In this document: positions 8,085-16,278 of the stretch, in pieces
Position numbering within the stretch: the first letter of the stretch is position 1
How the letters are laid out: each line of letters begins with the position of its first letter
Assembly: GCF_029258575.1 (NCBI RefSeq)
Contig: NZ_JARHYI010000154.1
Coordinates: forward strand, 1 to 64,000
DNA length: 64,000 bases
From: Brachyspira sp.
GTDB taxonomy: Bacteria; Spirochaetota; Brachyspiria; Brachyspirales; Brachyspiraceae
Direction: 5' to 3'
The notes under the pieces: generated by a model
Seen by the model: the letters and a program-made list of their open reading frames with translations, nothing else
What the model was told of the DNA's origin: nothing
The model's database searches: none
Position numbers and translations under genes: made by a program

Positions 8085-9107
8085 ATGTCATATATAGTAG
8101 GATTTGGAGAGATAATGTTAAGGCTATCATCAATAGATAATGAAAGACTATTCCAATCATCAAAACTTAATGCTACATTTGGAGGTGTTGAAGCTAATAT
8201 TTGTGTTTTAGCTTCCATTTTTGGTTTAAAAAGTAGATATGTAACTGCACTGCCTAATAATACAATAGGAAAAAAAGTAGAAGAATTGCTTTTAAGTCAT
8301 GGCGTAGATACTTCTGCAATATCTTGGGAAGGAAAAAGACTTGGTATATATTTTGTAGATCCTGGAAATAATTATAGAAGCTCAAATGTTATTTATGACA
8401 GAGAATATTCTTCAATTTCTCAGGCATTAATAGAAGACTTTGATTGGGATAAGGTTTTTAAGGATGCCTCATATTTTCATATAAGCGGAGTAACACCTGC
8501 TATAAGTAAAACAGCAGCAGATCTTACATTATATGCAGTAAAAGAAGCTAAAAAAAGAAATGTAAAAGTTTCATGTGACATAAATCATAGAAAAAAGTTA
8601 TGGAAATATGGTAAAAAAATAGAAGATGTAATGCCTGAAATTGTAAAATATTCTGATATAGTATTTGCCAATGAATATGATGCCATAAAAATATTAGGTA
8701 TAGAAAGTGATATTGATGTAGATTCAGATATTTCTGATAAGGATTATATAACAATTATGGATCAACTCATTAATAAATATTCATTAGAAACTGTAATAAC
8801 AACAAAAAGAGAAACTATAGATTCAAACCATAATAATATATCAGCTTTATTATATAATAATAAAAATATATACAAATCAAAAAAATATTATATAAAAAAT
8901 ATTATTGATAGAATAGGAACAGGAGATTCATTTGCCGCAGGTATATTATCAGGTATACATCTTTTTGATAATTATCAGGATATATTAGAATTTGCAGCTG
9001 CTTCATTTTGTATAAAACATAGTATACCAGGCGATTGGAATTTGACTACAAAAGATGAAGTAATAAATTTAATGAAGTCTGAAAATGGATTAGATGTTAA
9101 AAGATAA
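8085..9107 (+). CDS. kdgK: 2-keto-3-deoxygluconate kinase (PfkB family)
   Basis: Phosphorylates 2-keto-3-deoxygluconate to KDPG in hexuronate catabolism. The 340-aa protein has the ribokinase/PfkB layout: FGEIMLRLSS at the N-terminus, substrate loop GGVEANICVLASIFG, and the C-terminal anion-hole motif RIGTGDSFAAGILSGI with the catalytic Asp. KDG kinase specificity is inferred from the surrounding uxaC, uxuB, uxuA and eda genes. It is transcribed on its own from a promoter with the same palindrome as the dctP operon, and its stop is 1 nt from the convergent GntR gene. AAGAGGTAA precedes the start. Confidence 0.85.
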   Translation: MSYIVGFGEIMLRLSSIDNERLFQSSKLNATFGGVEANICVLASIFGLKSRYVTALPNNTIGKKVEELLLSHGVDTSAISWEGKRLGIYFVDPGNNYRSSNVIYDREYSSISQALIEDFDWDKVFKDASYFHISGVTPAISKTAADLTLYAVKEAKKRNVKVSCDINHRKKLWKYGKKIEDVMPEIVKYSDIVFANEYDAIKILGIESDIDVDSDISDKDYITIMDQLINKYSLETVITTKRETIDSNHNNISALLYNNKNIYKSKKYYIKNIIDRIGTGDSFAAGILSGIHLFDNYQDILEFAAASFCIKHSIPGDWNLTTKDEVINLMKSENGLDVKR

Positions 9108-9108
9108 A

Positions 9109-9816
9109 TTAATTAAAATATTCAGGAAATTTAGTTTTTAAAAAATCCATGTCATCCTTAACATGAGTTAAATGTACTTCCATTAATGGTATTAATTTTT
9201 TTATATTTTGTTCTTTTATTAAAAGAAGTATATTTTTATGCTCCATTAATGTCCTTCTTCTGTCCATTTTCATTATATTAAATATTCTAGCTCTGTTAAA
9301 ATGTTTTATAAAATCTTTTATTAAATTAAAAGTTAATTTTTTATCTGCTATTGAAAATAGTAATTCATGAAATTCATTATCCAATTTAAGAAGTTCGTAG
9401 AATCTATTAGTATTTATATGCTTTCCATATTGTTCTATATTTCTATTTAATAATTTTAAATCTTTTTCTGTATGATTATTACAAACAATTTTTATTATCT
9501 CTTTTTCAAGAACCATTCTCATAAAACTAGTTTCTTCAACTATACTAGTATCTATCAATGATACCATAGTTCCTTTCTGAGGATATATCTCGATTAAATT
9601 CAACTTTTCGAGCCTAGAAAAAGCTTCTCTTATAGGAGTTCTGCTTATAGATAACACCTCACTAACGATTTTTTCACTAATAAAAGTACCTGGCAATAAA
9701 CTCATATTTATAATATTGTATTCTAAACATCTTACAGCATAATCCCCTATAGGTTCATTGATTTCTCTATCTAATATTATTAAATTATCAGCATTATTAT
9801 TCTTGGCTTTAGGCAT
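9109..9816 (-). CDS. GntR-family transcriptional regulator, FCD subfamily
   Basis: Likely repressor of the hexuronate locus. The 235-aa protein has an N-terminal winged helix (about residues 35-100: SEKIVSEVLSISRTPIREAFSRLEKL, then the wing PQKGTMV) and an all-helical FCD effector domain with metal-site-type residues such as DNEFHELLF. FadR/UxuR-type regulators typically sense sugar acids. It lies between kdgK and the transporter operon, downstream of an SGNH gene on the same strand. Its ribosome binding site (AAGGAT) is buried in a 17-bp perfect inverted repeat (9825-9876). Confidence 0.88.
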   Translation of the reverse strand: MPKAKNNNADNLIILDREINEPIGDYAVRCLEYNIINMSLLPGTFISEKIVSEVLSISRTPIREAFSRLEKLNLIEIYPQKGTMVSLIDTSIVEETSFMRMVLEKEIIKIVCNNHTEKDLKLLNRNIEQYGKHINTNRFYELLKLDNEFHELLFSIADKKLTFNLIKDFIKHFNRARIFNIMKMDRRRTLMEHKNILLLIKEQNIKKLIPLMEVHLTHVKDDMDFLKTKFPEYFN

Positions 9817-9824
9817 AATTTAAA

Positions 9825-9876
9825 AATATATCCTTAATAAATATTAAATTACAAAAATGTTTATTAAGGATATATT
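9825..9876 (-). promoter_or_regulatory. Perfect 17-bp inverted repeat covering the regulator's RBS
   Basis: AATATATCCTTAATAAA at 9825-9841 and TTTATTAAGGATATATT at 9860-9876 are exact reverse complements around an 18-nt loop. In the minus-strand mRNA the hairpin includes the AAGGAT of the GntR gene. It has no T-tract, so attenuation of translation or a double protein-binding site is likelier than termination. Confidence 0.6.
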
Positions 9877-9899
9877 ATTTAGTAATAAACTTCAAGATA

Positions 9900-10541
9900 T
9901 TATTTTTCAAAAATATTTTTTATTTTTTCTGCTAAATGTTCGGCAACTATTTTATGAGATTCTTTAGTAAAATGTATTTGATCTTCTTCACTAGATTTAA
10001 TAATACTTCCCAAATCAAAAAAATATACATTTTCCTGTTCTGATAATAACTTATATTTTGATGATAATTCTTTTGATACAGATATAGAGTTTTTATCAAA
10101 TTCTGAAAAATTATTAACTGATTCTACTTTATCTCCTAAAGGAGGAGGTGCTAATACTAAAATTTTAGGCACATTGCATTTTATTTCATAATCATAATTT
10201 CTTATAGCTGAAATTATTCTTTTTATTCCCTGTGTAATTGTATTTGAAGGAGCAGAATATTTCACTTTCAAATCATTTGTCCCTAATGATATTATAACTA
10301 AATCTAAAGGTTTGCTTATTTCCAAAGTGGCATCTATAGAATGAAGTCCATTTCTTGATGATTTACATGGATCATTAAACATTGTTGTTCTTCCGCATAA
10401 TCCATTTTCTATAATTCTATATTTATCACCTAATATATATTGAAGTATACCTGTCCATCTTTCATTCACAGCATACCTTTCCATAATAACTGGAACAAAT
10501 CCAAATGTATTACTATCTCCATAACATAATATATTTATCAT
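9900..10541 (-). CDS. SGNH/GDSL-family hydrolase, paralogue in the hexuronate locus
   Basis: A 213-aa SGNH esterase with block I CYGDSNTFG, block III SLGTND and block V DQIHF. It is closely related to the protein at 1163-1819. It is cytoplasmic by lack of a signal peptide. Its position, divergent from the TRAP transporter operon and upstream of the GntR regulator, suggests it removes an acyl group from an imported uronate derivative. This is inference from context. A well-formed promoter (TTGACA, 17 nt, TATATT) lies just upstream, and AAGGATT serves as RBS. Confidence 0.87.
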   Translation of the reverse strand: MINILCYGDSNTFGFVPVIMERYAVNERWTGILQYILGDKYRIIENGLCGRTTMFNDPCKSSRNGLHSIDATLEISKPLDLVIISLGTNDLKVKYSAPSNTITQGIKRIISAIRNYDYEIKCNVPKILVLAPPPLGDKVESVNNFSEFDKNSISVSKELSSKYKLLSEQENVYFFDLGSIIKSSEEDQIHFTKESHKIVAEHLAEKIKNIFEK

Positions 10542-10575
10542 TATTAATCCTTTTTTATAAATATTATAAAAATAT

Positions 10576-10604
10576 AATATAGATAAACAAAATTATTTTG
10601 TCAA
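10576..10604 (-). promoter_or_regulatory. Promoter for the SGNH hydrolase-gntR transcript
   Basis: On the minus strand: TTGACA (10604-10599), a 17-nt spacer, TATATT (10581-10576). It is divergent from the dctP promoter. Confidence 0.6.
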
Positions 10605-10633
10605 ATTTTTTTTTTAAAAAAACAAGTATTTTA

Positions 10634-10662
10634 TTGACAACAATAAATATTTTTACTAAAAT
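10634..10662 (+). promoter_or_regulatory. dctP operon promoter
   Basis: TTGACA at 10634, a 17-nt spacer, TAAAAT at 10657-10662. The -10 box overlaps the left edge of the operator-like palindrome, a classic repressor geometry. Confidence 0.65.
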
Positions 10663-10678
10663 ACTAGTATGTTAATAA
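10661..10678 (+). promoter_or_regulatory. Operator-like palindrome upstream of dctP
   Basis: ATACTAGTATGTTAATAA shares 17 of 18 bases with the site before kdgK. The core ATACTAGTAT is palindromic. Confidence 0.6.
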
Positions 10679-10698
10679 GAAACAATCGGAGGAAAAAC

Positions 10699-11697
10699 AT
10701 GAAAAAAATATTTTTAATATTATCTATATTTATTATGGGATTAATTATATCTTGCAGTAATTCTTCTAACAATAAGAATGGAACTAGAGTATTAAAGCTG
10801 TCCCATCCGCAAGCTGATGGATATCCATTAGATATAGCAGATAAAAAATTTGCTGAAATAGTAAGTAATAAAAGTGCTGGTAAATATATAATAGAAATAT
10901 ATCCATCTTCGCAATTAGGTGATTCAAAGGCATCTTTGGAACTAGCAAAATCTGATGTGATACAATTTGCACATATAAATGCTGCTGTATTAGAAAGTTT
11001 TGACTCTATGTTTTTAGCTTTAAATTTACCATATATATTTAAAGACTATACACATTATACAAATGTTATGAGAAACCAAGAGATAACTAAATATTTTGAA
11101 TCTACAATAAATGACGGATTCATATCATTAATGGCATTGGAAAGCGGTTCAAGAAATATATATACAAAATCAAAACCTATAAATACTACAAAAGATTTAC
11201 AAGGTTTAAAAATCAGAGTTCAGGATTCACCTACTTCTATAGAAATGATAAAACTTCTTGGTGGAAGTCCAGTAGTTATAAATTATAGTGAAGTATACAC
11301 ATCATTACAGCAAGGTGTAATAGACGGAGCCGAAAATAATTTTCCTTCTTTTGTTGAAACGGGACATGCTGAGGTAGCTAAATATTATTCATTAACAGAA
11401 CATATGAGAATTTCAGATATATTAACTGTTGGTGCTCCTTTCTGGAATTCTTTATCTGAAGAAGATAAACAAATGTTTAGAGATGCTGCTAGAGAAACCG
11501 AAGAATTTTTCTCTGAAATATGGAAAAAAAGTGAAGAAATGAATATGGAAAAAGCTGTTAAAGAATATGGTGTTACAATAGTAAAACCTGATACAACTTT
11601 ATTTAGAAATTCTGTATTAAAAATGCATGAAGATTTATATACAAAAAACCCAGAACTAAAAGGTATATTAGATTTTATAAAAAGCATGGAAAAATAA
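10699..11697 (+). CDS. dctP: TRAP transporter solute-binding lipoprotein (DctP family)
   Basis: Captures the substrate outside the membrane for a tripartite TRAP transporter. The protein starts MKKIFLILSIFIMGLIISCS, a lipoprotein signal with Cys at about residue 19. The DctP fold follows, including GLKIRVQDSP (conserved carboxylate-binding Arg, about R173), the QQGVIDGAENN motif and FWNSLSEEDK. The track starts at 10669, but GGAGG lies 6 nt before the ATG at 10699 (332 aa), and the earlier ATG falls inside the operator. Context (uxuA, uxuB, uxaC, kdgK, eda) points to hexuronate as the ligand. Confidence 0.93.
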   Translation: MKKIFLILSIFIMGLIISCSNSSNNKNGTRVLKLSHPQADGYPLDIADKKFAEIVSNKSAGKYIIEIYPSSQLGDSKASLELAKSDVIQFAHINAAVLESFDSMFLALNLPYIFKDYTHYTNVMRNQEITKYFESTINDGFISLMALESGSRNIYTKSKPINTTKDLQGLKIRVQDSPTSIEMIKLLGGSPVVINYSEVYTSLQQGVIDGAENNFPSFVETGHAEVAKYYSLTEHMRISDILTVGAPFWNSLSEEDKQMFRDAARETEEFFSEIWKKSEEMNMEKAVKEYGVTIVKPDTTLFRNSVLKMHEDLYTKNPELKGILDFIKSMEK

Positions 11698-11720
11698 AAA
11701 TATTTATTTAAGGAAGAAAA

Positions 11721-12209
11721 ATGACATTTTTAAATAAAATAAAATCTTATATAGATAAATGCCTATTTATTTTATTATTCTTTATAGTTTCATCTATACT
11801 GGTTTGTATATGCCTTCAAGTTTTTTCTAGATATTTATTAAAGCATCCTTTTGTTTTTACAGAAGAATTGGTTAGATTCCTATTAATATGGCTAGGATTA
11901 TTTGGTGCTAGTTATACTTTTGGAAGAAAAGGACATATAGCTTTAACTTTGATTTTAGATAAATTTAAAGGGAATTTAAAAAAAATAGTTAATATATTAA
12001 TAAATATATTAGTATTAATATTTTCTGTATTAGTTTTGACTATTGGTGGTTTTAAATTGATACTAATAACAAAAACACAATTATCATCTGTATTAACAAT
12101 ACCAATATGGTGGGTTTATATAGTAGCTCCAATAAGCGGAATAATAACCACTTTTTATCAATTATACTTTATGTTGTTAAATCTACTTAATAAAGGAGAA
12201 CAACAATGA
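11721..12209 (+). CDS. dctQ: TRAP transporter small permease (DctQ)
   Basis: The 162-aa four-helix membrane subunit that bridges the binding protein and DctM. Predicted helices lie at about residues 14-35, 48-66, 88-112 and 128-152. The conserved TEELVRFLLIWLGLFGASY motif, common in DctQ proteins, is present. Its stop overlaps the dctM start by 4 nt (ATGA), indicating translational coupling. Confidence 0.92.
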   Translation: MTFLNKIKSYIDKCLFILLFFIVSSILVCICLQVFSRYLLKHPFVFTEELVRFLLIWLGLFGASYTFGRKGHIALTLILDKFKGNLKKIVNILINILVLIFSVLVLTIGGFKLILITKTQLSSVLTIPIWWVYIVAPISGIITTFYQLYFMLLNLLNKGEQQ

Positions 12210-13507
12210 TAATATCTATTATTATACTAATAATAACATTTGCTGTATTTTTACTGCTAGGTCTTCCAATATCAATAACTATAGCATTATCTTCTTTTTT
12301 AGTAATGATAATGCATTTACCTTTAGACATGTCAATGTTAACATCAGTGCAGGCTATGATTAATTCATTAAATTCATTTCCTTTATTAGCTATTCCATTA
12401 TTTATATTATCAGGTTCTATAATGAATACTGGAGGACTTGCTATAAGGTTAATAAATTTTTCAAAATTATTTACTGGAAAATTACCAAATCCTTTATGGC
12501 ATATTAATGTAATAGCAAATATGTTCTTTGGAGCACTATCAGGAGCAGCAGTTGCAGCAGAAGTTGCTGTAGGAAAAATAATAATACCGCTTGAAGAAAA
12601 AGATAATTATGATATGTCTTTTAGTACAGCTGTAAACATTACTTCATGTACAACTGGTTTGCTAATACCACCAAGCAATATATTTATAGTATATTCTCTT
12701 GTAAGCGGAGGCACATCTATATCAGCTCTATTTTTCGCAGGATATATACCAGGTATTTTAATGGGATTAGGTATTATGCTTGTATGTATATTAACATCTA
12801 TTAAAAATAAAACCAAAATTACAAGAGAAAAGATAACTATAAAAGAAAGCCTAATTATAATTTGGAAAGCTATACCAAGTTTATTATTGATAGTCATTGT
12901 TATAGGGGGTATAGTTAAAGGAGTATTTACTGCAACAGAAGGTGCTGGTATAGCTGCATTATATAGTTTAATATTATCTTTAATTTATAAAAGTTTAACT
13001 TTTAAAAAATTAATTTCTATAATAGAAGATACTATTATTATTTCAGGTATTTCTTTATTCTTGGTGGCTTGTTCATCTATAATGTCATGGATACTTTCTT
13101 ATTCACATATACCAGAAATTGTGGCAACTGCTCTATTATCAATATCTTCTAATCCAATAATTATTCTTTTAATTATAAATGTTATATTGTTAATAGTAGG
13201 ATGTTTTATAGATATAACTCCTGCAATATTAATATTTACACCTATATTTCTTCCTATAGTAAAAAGCATAGGAATTCATCCTGTACATTTTGGTACAATA
13301 TTAGCTTTTAATTTATGCATAGGAATGATGACTCCTCCTGTTGGTAATGCTTTATTTGTAGGATGTTCTTTAACAGGTAAAAAAATAGAAGATGTAATAC
13401 CTAAAATGATTCCTATATTTGCTGTGCTAGTAATTATACTATTATTAGTTACTTTTGTCCCATCTATAAGTTTATTTTTACCTAAAATAGCTGGACTTTT
13501 AAATTAA
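12206..13507 (+). CDS. dctM: TRAP transporter large permease (DctM)
   Basis: The 433-aa sodium-coupled membrane subunit that moves the substrate. It is almost entirely hydrophobic. Family motifs include PLLAIPLFILSGSIMNTGG, NMFFGALSGAAVAAEVAVG, IPPSNIFIVYSLVSG and CIGMMTPPVGNALFVGC. It overlaps dctQ and is followed 15 nt later by uxuB, so transporter and catabolic genes form one operon. Confidence 0.95.
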   Translation: MIISIIILIITFAVFLLLGLPISITIALSSFLVMIMHLPLDMSMLTSVQAMINSLNSFPLLAIPLFILSGSIMNTGGLAIRLINFSKLFTGKLPNPLWHINVIANMFFGALSGAAVAAEVAVGKIIIPLEEKDNYDMSFSTAVNITSCTTGLLIPPSNIFIVYSLVSGGTSISALFFAGYIPGILMGLGIMLVCILTSIKNKTKITREKITIKESLIIIWKAIPSLLLIVIVIGGIVKGVFTATEGAGIAALYSLILSLIYKSLTFKKLISIIEDTIIISGISLFLVACSSIMSWILSYSHIPEIVATALLSISSNPIIILLIINVILLIVGCFIDITPAILIFTPIFLPIVKSIGIHPVHFGTILAFNLCIGMMTPPVGNALFVGCSLTGKKIEDVIPKMIPIFAVLVIILLLVTFVPSISLFLPKIAGLLN

Positions 13508-13522
13508 AATTAAGGCATAAAA

Positions 13523-15151
13523 ATGATTAAGTTAAATATTAATAATTTAAATAATATAGATTTCTGGGAAAATGCAGGGATACAAATTCCTAAATATGAT
13601 ATAAACAAAATAAGAGAAAATACTAATAAAAATCCATCTTGGATACATTTCGGAGCAGGAAATATATTCAGATGCTTTATTGCCAGAATAGCTGATAGTC
13701 TTCTAAATGATAATATTATAGATACTGGAATAATTGCTGTTGATACGCATGCCGCTGGAATGGATAATGATTATGAAATGATTGATAAAGTTTATAAGCC
13801 TTTTGATAATCTAACACTATCAGCATTCATAACTAGTAGCGGAGATATAGATAAAAAAGTTATAGGAAGCATTACAGATATACTGCATGCCGATTTCATA
13901 AACTATTATGATGAATTAAAAAAAATATTTATATCAAGTTCCCTTAAAATAGTTAGTTTTACTATTACTGAAAAAGGATATTCAATAAAAGACTTAAACG
14001 GTAATTATAATAGTACAGTTAAAGAAGATGTTAATAATGAACCTAAAAAAGCAAAAAATATAATGAGTATAGCTACTGCAATGCTCTTAGAACGTTATAA
14101 AAACGGAGCTTACCCTATAGCTATGCTTAGTATAGATAACTGCTCTAATAATGGAGATAAATTAAAATCATCTATTACTGATATAGCAAAAGAATGGATA
14201 AAAAAAGGTTTTGCAGATGATGGATTTATAAAATACCTTGAAGACAATAAAAAGGTTGGTTTTCCTTTAAGCATGGTTGATAAAATAACTCCAAGACCTT
14301 CAGAAATTATATACAAAAAATTACAGGAAATAGGACTTGATGATATGGCGGTATTCAAAATTGGACATAATGATATGGCTGCTTTTGTCAATGCTGAAGT
14401 ATCAGAATATTTAATAATTGAAGATTTATTTCCAAATGGGAGAGTAGCATTAGAAAGAGCAGGAGTATACCTAACCGATAGAATAACTGTTCAAACCTCA
14501 GAAAAAATGAAGGTTACTACCTGTTTAAATCCTTTACATACAGCTTTAGCAGTATTCGGATGCTTACTCAATTATGATTTTATATATGAAGAGATGAAGA
14601 ATCCTATGCTCAAAAAATTAGTTGAAAAAATAGGATATGATGAAGGTATGAAAGTAGTAGATGATCCTAAAATTTTAAATCCAAGAGCTTTTATAAATGA
14701 AGTAATTGAAGAGCGTCTAGTAAATCCTTATATACCAGATTCTCCTCAAAGAATAGCAGCAGACACTTCTCAGAAAATACCTATAAGATACGGAGAAACA
14801 TTAAAATCTTATATAAAAAATGGGCTTGATACATCATCTTTAATAGGCATACCATTAACCATAGCTGCTTGGTTAAGATATTTAATGGGTATAGATGATA
14901 ATGGAAAGAAAATGAATATAAGTCCTGATCCTATGCTTGAAGAATTACAAACTTATATAAAAAATATAAAATTTAAAGATACTAAATCTATAGGAAATAA
15001 TTTAAAACCTATTTTATCTAATAAAATAATATTTGCTGTTGATTTATATGATGAAAAAATCAATCTAGGTAATAAAATAGAAGGATATTTTGCTGAAATG
15101 ATATGCAGTGAAAATGCTGTTAGAGAATGCTTGAAAAAATATATTAATTAA
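13523..15151 (+). CDS. uxuB: Fructuronate reductase (mannitol dehydrogenase family)
   Basis: NAD-dependent polyol-type dehydrogenase expected to interconvert D-fructuronate and D-mannonate. N-terminal Rossmann signature WIHFGAGNIFRCF begins near residue 40. The polyol dehydrogenase catalytic signature K..x.LNPxHTAL (KVTTCLNPLHTALAVFG) lies near residues 330-345. At 542 aa it is about 50 residues longer than E. coli UxuB, as seen in some mannitol-dehydrogenase paralogues. Assignment as UxuB rather than tagaturonate reductase (UxaB) rests on the adjacent mannonate dehydratase. Confidence 0.85.
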   Translation: MIKLNINNLNNIDFWENAGIQIPKYDINKIRENTNKNPSWIHFGAGNIFRCFIARIADSLLNDNIIDTGIIAVDTHAAGMDNDYEMIDKVYKPFDNLTLSAFITSSGDIDKKVIGSITDILHADFINYYDELKKIFISSSLKIVSFTITEKGYSIKDLNGNYNSTVKEDVNNEPKKAKNIMSIATAMLLERYKNGAYPIAMLSIDNCSNNGDKLKSSITDIAKEWIKKGFADDGFIKYLEDNKKVGFPLSMVDKITPRPSEIIYKKLQEIGLDDMAVFKIGHNDMAAFVNAEVSEYLIIEDLFPNGRVALERAGVYLTDRITVQTSEKMKVTTCLNPLHTALAVFGCLLNYDFIYEEMKNPMLKKLVEKIGYDEGMKVVDDPKILNPRAFINEVIEERLVNPYIPDSPQRIAADTSQKIPIRYGETLKSYIKNGLDTSSLIGIPLTIAAWLRYLMGIDDNGKKMNISPDPMLEELQTYIKNIKFKDTKSIGNNLKPILSNKIIFAVDLYDEKINLGNKIEGYFAEMICSENAVRECLKKYIN

Positions 15152-15165
15152 GGAGAATTTTTATT

Positions 15166-16233
15166 ATGATAATGACTTTAAGATGGTTCGGAAAGAATTT
15201 TGATTCTGTAACTTTGAAACAAATTAGACAAATTCCCGGAATAAAAGGCGTAATAACAACATTATATGATAGTAAAGTGGGGGATATTTGGAAAGAAGAA
15301 GATGTACAAAATTTAAAAAAGGAAGTTGAAGATGCTGGTTTGAAAATATATGGTATAGAAAGTGTGAATATACATGATGATATAAAAATAGGTCTTCCTA
15401 GCAGAGATAAATATATAGAAAATTATATAAAAACTTTAGAAGTGTTAGGTAAATCTGAAATTAAGCTAGTATGTTATAATTTTATGCCTGTATTTGATTG
15501 GACTAGAAGCGATTTATCAAAAATGCGTCCAGATGGTTCAACCGTTTTATCATACGACCAAGATGAAATAGATAAAATAGATCCTCAGAAAATGTTTGAA
15601 CAAATTGATTCAAGTTCTAACGGTTTTGTAATGCCAGGCTGGGAACCTGAAAGACTTAGCAGATTAAAAGAACTTTTTGAAATGTATAAAGGTATTGATG
15701 ATGAAAAGTTATTTAAAAATTTACAATATTTCTTGAATGCTGTAATACCTACTTGTGAAAAATATGATATAAAAATGGCTATACATCCAGATGATCCTGC
15801 TTGGCCTGTATTCGGACTTCCAAGAATTATAGTAAATAAAGAAAATATTTTAAGAATGGTTAATAGTGTTAATAGCCCTTGTAATGGAGTAACATTATGT
15901 GCAGGTTCTTTAGGTTCTAATCCTAAAAATGATATACCTGATATAGTAAGAAGTTTGAAAGGAAAAATTTTCTTTGCCCATGTAAGAAATCTAGAGCATA
16001 CTGCTCCTGGAAAATTCCAAGAAGCAGCTCATTTATCAAGCGACGGATCTATGGATATGTTTGCTATTATGAAAGCATTTTATGATATAGATTTTGAAGG
16101 ACCATTCAGACCAGATCATGGAAGAGCTATTTGGGACGAGGTATCAATGCCTGGATACGGACTTTATGACAGAGCATTAGGAGCTGTTTATTTACAAGGA
16201 TTATGGGAAGCAATAGAAAAAATGAGCAAATAA
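15166..16233 (+). CDS. uxuA: Mannonate dehydratase
   Basis: Dehydrates D-mannonate to 2-keto-3-deoxygluconate. The 355-aa TIM-barrel protein starts MTLRWFGKNFDSVTLKQIRQIPGIKG, typical of UxuA. Metal-ligand regions include MAIHPDDPAWPVFGLPRI, FAHVRNLEH and FRPDHGRAIW. AGGAG lies 10 nt before the ATG at 15166; an in-frame ATG two codons later is less well placed. It follows uxuB by 14 nt. Confidence 0.95.
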   Translation: MIMTLRWFGKNFDSVTLKQIRQIPGIKGVITTLYDSKVGDIWKEEDVQNLKKEVEDAGLKIYGIESVNIHDDIKIGLPSRDKYIENYIKTLEVLGKSEIKLVCYNFMPVFDWTRSDLSKMRPDGSTVLSYDQDEIDKIDPQKMFEQIDSSSNGFVMPGWEPERLSRLKELFEMYKGIDDEKLFKNLQYFLNAVIPTCEKYDIKMAIHPDDPAWPVFGLPRIIVNKENILRMVNSVNSPCNGVTLCAGSLGSNPKNDIPDIVRSLKGKIFFAHVRNLEHTAPGKFQEAAHLSSDGSMDMFAIMKAFYDIDFEGPFRPDHGRAIWDEVSMPGYGLYDRALGAVYLQGLWEAIEKMSK

Positions 16234-16278
16234 TTAAAAATATATTTTTATTATATACATAAACAAAAGGATAACATT

